Positions 13,365-14,837 of a stretch of DNA of 14,837 nucleotides are shown piece by piece; the first letter of the stretch is position 1, and each line of letters begins with the position of its first letter. The translations under genes and the position numbers were made by a program. Where the stretch lies: contig JAOUMF010000007.1 in NCBI GenBank assembly GCA_029881615.1, positions 1 to 14,837 of the forward strand, read 5' to 3'. Source of the DNA: Alphaproteobacteria bacterium (GTDB lineage Bacteria; Pseudomonadota; Alphaproteobacteria; UBA8366; JADFVY01). The notes beneath the pieces were generated by a model, which saw only the letters and a list, made by a program, of their open reading frames with translations, ran no database searches and was not told where the DNA came from.

Positions 13365-14837
13365 CTATTCCCGGGTTTTCAGAACCGCGACGAGATCGAG
13401 GTGGTCAATACGCCGCCGCACCACCAGCCCGGTAAGAAGCGCGGCCAACAATACCACCACGGCGGAAAAACCATAAGTACTCCGCTCCACCGCAAGCGGA
13501 ATGCGGAACATCTCCGTCGAAAATCCCGCAGCCATCGACCATGACAAACCGTAGCCGATAACGAATCCTGGAATCAGCGCCGCCACGGTGAACAGCGCGA
13601 ATTCCCCCAGCAATATCCACGAAACCTCGGCCCGCGTGAAACCCAGTACGCGCAGACTGGCAAGCTCGCGCCCACGTTCGGACAGCGATATCCGCGCGCT
13701 GTTGTAAACGACACCGAAAGCGATCAGACCCGCGAACAGAATATTGAATGTTGTCATAAGCAACATGCTTTCCGCCAGGGTTTCCCGGAAACTCTCCACC
13801 GCGGTTCTCTCAAGGGTAACGCCGGCAACAGCTGGCGCATTCTTGAGTTCACGGAACAAGCTCGCTTCATGCAACGGGTCGGTCTGAAGATAGATGAGGG
13901 AGACCATCGACGGGTCGCCCATGAACCGGTTAAGCGCCCCAATATCCATATAGGCGGATGTACCGATATATTCTTCCACGACAGCGGTAACCGGAATTTC
14001 GGCGACGGGCCGGCGCCCTTCCATGGCCTCGACGGTCAGTCTGTCCCCTCGCCCGACGCCCAACACCTCGGCCAGTTTCGCCGATAGAACCACGCCTTCG
14101 GGCGGCATCGAGACAGCATGCAAATCCCTGTCCAGAAGACGTCCAAGATCGCTGCCCGGCGCCATGCCAATCAACGCGGTAAGCCGGGAAAGATGATTGC
14201 TGCGGATACGCACCGCCACGGCACGCACCGGCTCTGCCCGCAAAACGCCAGTCATGCCCTCGAAATCCCGAACGATACCGACGGGCTTGGCCTCGGCCAG
14301 AGATACCGTCAGATCCTGACGATTGATACGATTGAACTGGACGTCGATGATCATCTCGATCGAATCGAGCATGAACATGGAACTCACGAGAATCGCCACG
14401 GACATCGCAATGCCGAGGGTCGTCAGCCCCGAACGCAGCGGCCGGCGCATGATATGTCGCAAGACCATCCGGGTCGCCTGACCGAACCGCAAGGTCAGCC
14501 CCAGCCGTTCCGGCAAGGTTCGTCGATATACCGGCGGTGACGCCGGCTGCATGGCGACTGCGGGCGGCAGTTGCGCGGCGCGGCGCACGGCACCCAGCGT
14601 ACCCGCCAGCGCAACCGTGACGCTGACCAGCGCCGCCACCAGGAACGTCGCAAAATCTATTCGGTAATACAGGAAGGGAAAGCGAAAGAAATCCGTATAG
14701 ATTTCAGTCAGGCCGCGCCCCAGCCAGGCGCCACCGGCAAATCCCAGCACTATGCCAATTCCGACAATGGCCAGCACAAACTTGGTATAGTGCCATCCAA
14801 CGGCGAACCCTGAATAACCGAATGCCTTCAACAGGCC
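13365..14837 (-). CDS. FtsX/MacB-type ABC exporter permease (N-terminus outside window)
   Basis: About 490 C-terminal residues of an inner-membrane permease are visible. The frame is open to the right edge and ends at TAG 13367-13365. The fragment starts GLLKAFGYSGFAVGWHYTKF, the end of a first FtsX domain (the LKAxGYS motif), followed by three helices. After a basic linker the second half begins with RMVLRHIMRRPLRSGLTTLG and a helix. It is followed by a large periplasmic (MacB core-like) domain and three C-terminal helices holding the second FtsX unit (SLSERGRELASLRVLGFTRAEV). This two-FtsX layout fits proteins of ~790 residues in MacB/LolE-like exporters, so roughly 300 residues are missing. 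The adaptor follows its stop after a few bases; the ATPase is expected upstream, beyond the window. Substrates of such systems include lipids, peptides and macrolides; nothing here decides. Confidence 0.88.
   Translation of the reverse strand, partial: GLLKAFGYSGFAVGWHYTKFVLAIVGIGIVLGFAGGAWLGRGLTEIYTDFFRFPFLYYRIDFATFLVAALVSVTVALAGTLGAVRRAAQLPPAVAMQPASPPVYRRTLPERLGLTLRFGQATRMVLRHIMRRPLRSGLTTLGIAMSVAILVSSMFMLDSIEMIIDVQFNRINRQDLTVSLAEAKPVGIVRDFEGMTGVLRAEPVRAVAVRIRSNHLSRLTALIGMAPGSDLGRLLDRDLHAVSMPPEGVVLSAKLAEVLGVGRGDRLTVEAMEGRRPVAEIPVTAVVEEYIGTSAYMDIGALNRFMGDPSMVSLIYLQTDPLHEASLFRELKNAPAVAGVTLERTAVESFRETLAESMLLMTTFNILFAGLIAFGVVYNSARISLSERGRELASLRVLGFTRAEVSWILLGEFALFTVAALIPGFVIGYGLSWSMAAGFSTEMFRIPLAVERSTYGFSAVVVLLAALLTGLVVRRRIDHLDLVAVLKTRE

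Overview
The window looks like chromosomal DNA from a GC-rich alphaproteobacterium, perhaps Rhodospirillales-like. The clues are the high GC content, an EipB/DUF1849 envelope protein (a family typical of Alphaproteobacteria), an SPFH-NfeD pair, and GC-rich codon use with no obvious foreign segment. I saw no rRNA or tRNA gene, insertion sequence, phage gene or CRISPR array. Gene density is high and no gap exceeds 150 bases.

Left part, 1-5922. The window opens in the C-terminal end of a DNA polymerase IV (dinB) gene on +. It converges with an exported EipB-like protein on -. Divergent from that, on +, are an NADP-type D-2-hydroxyacid (glyoxylate/hydroxypyruvate) dehydrogenase and an AbrB-family membrane protein 30 nt apart. 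These are followed by a stomatin-like SPFH protein whose stop overlaps the start of a short NfeD protein (ATGA), which is a classic membrane-quality pair. Next come a YdjA-like nitroreductase and a small TfoX N-domain protein, separated by 14 nt. A strong hairpin sits between the NfeD gene and the nitroreductase gene.

Middle part, 5926-12144, all on -. This is a coherent polyamine locus read right to left: a Tat-exported PotF/PotD-type binding protein, two PotH/PotI permeases, a PotG/PotA ATPase, agmatine deiminase (aguA) and N-carbamoylputrescine amidase (aguB). The permease and ATPase genes overlap by 4 nt at each junction and aguA-aguB are 5 nt apart. The two longer gaps (potF-potH and potG-aguA) each hold a GC-rich hairpin that could set the ratios of gene products. 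The simplest reading is import of agmatine or a related polyamine, then conversion agmatine -> N-carbamoylputrescine -> putrescine. The binding pocket seems to have lost acidic residues used by the E. coli proteins, so the ligand may not be the standard one.

Right part, 12145-14837, on -. This is the downstream end of an exporter operon: an FtsX/MacB-type ABC permease, cut by the window edge, followed 5 nt later by a HlyD-type periplasmic adaptor. The cognate ATPase is presumably beyond the right edge.

I found no clearly new system. The points most worth a second look are the polyamine import-conversion cluster with its altered ligand pocket, its two intercistronic hairpins, and the dehydrogenase-AbrB pairing.
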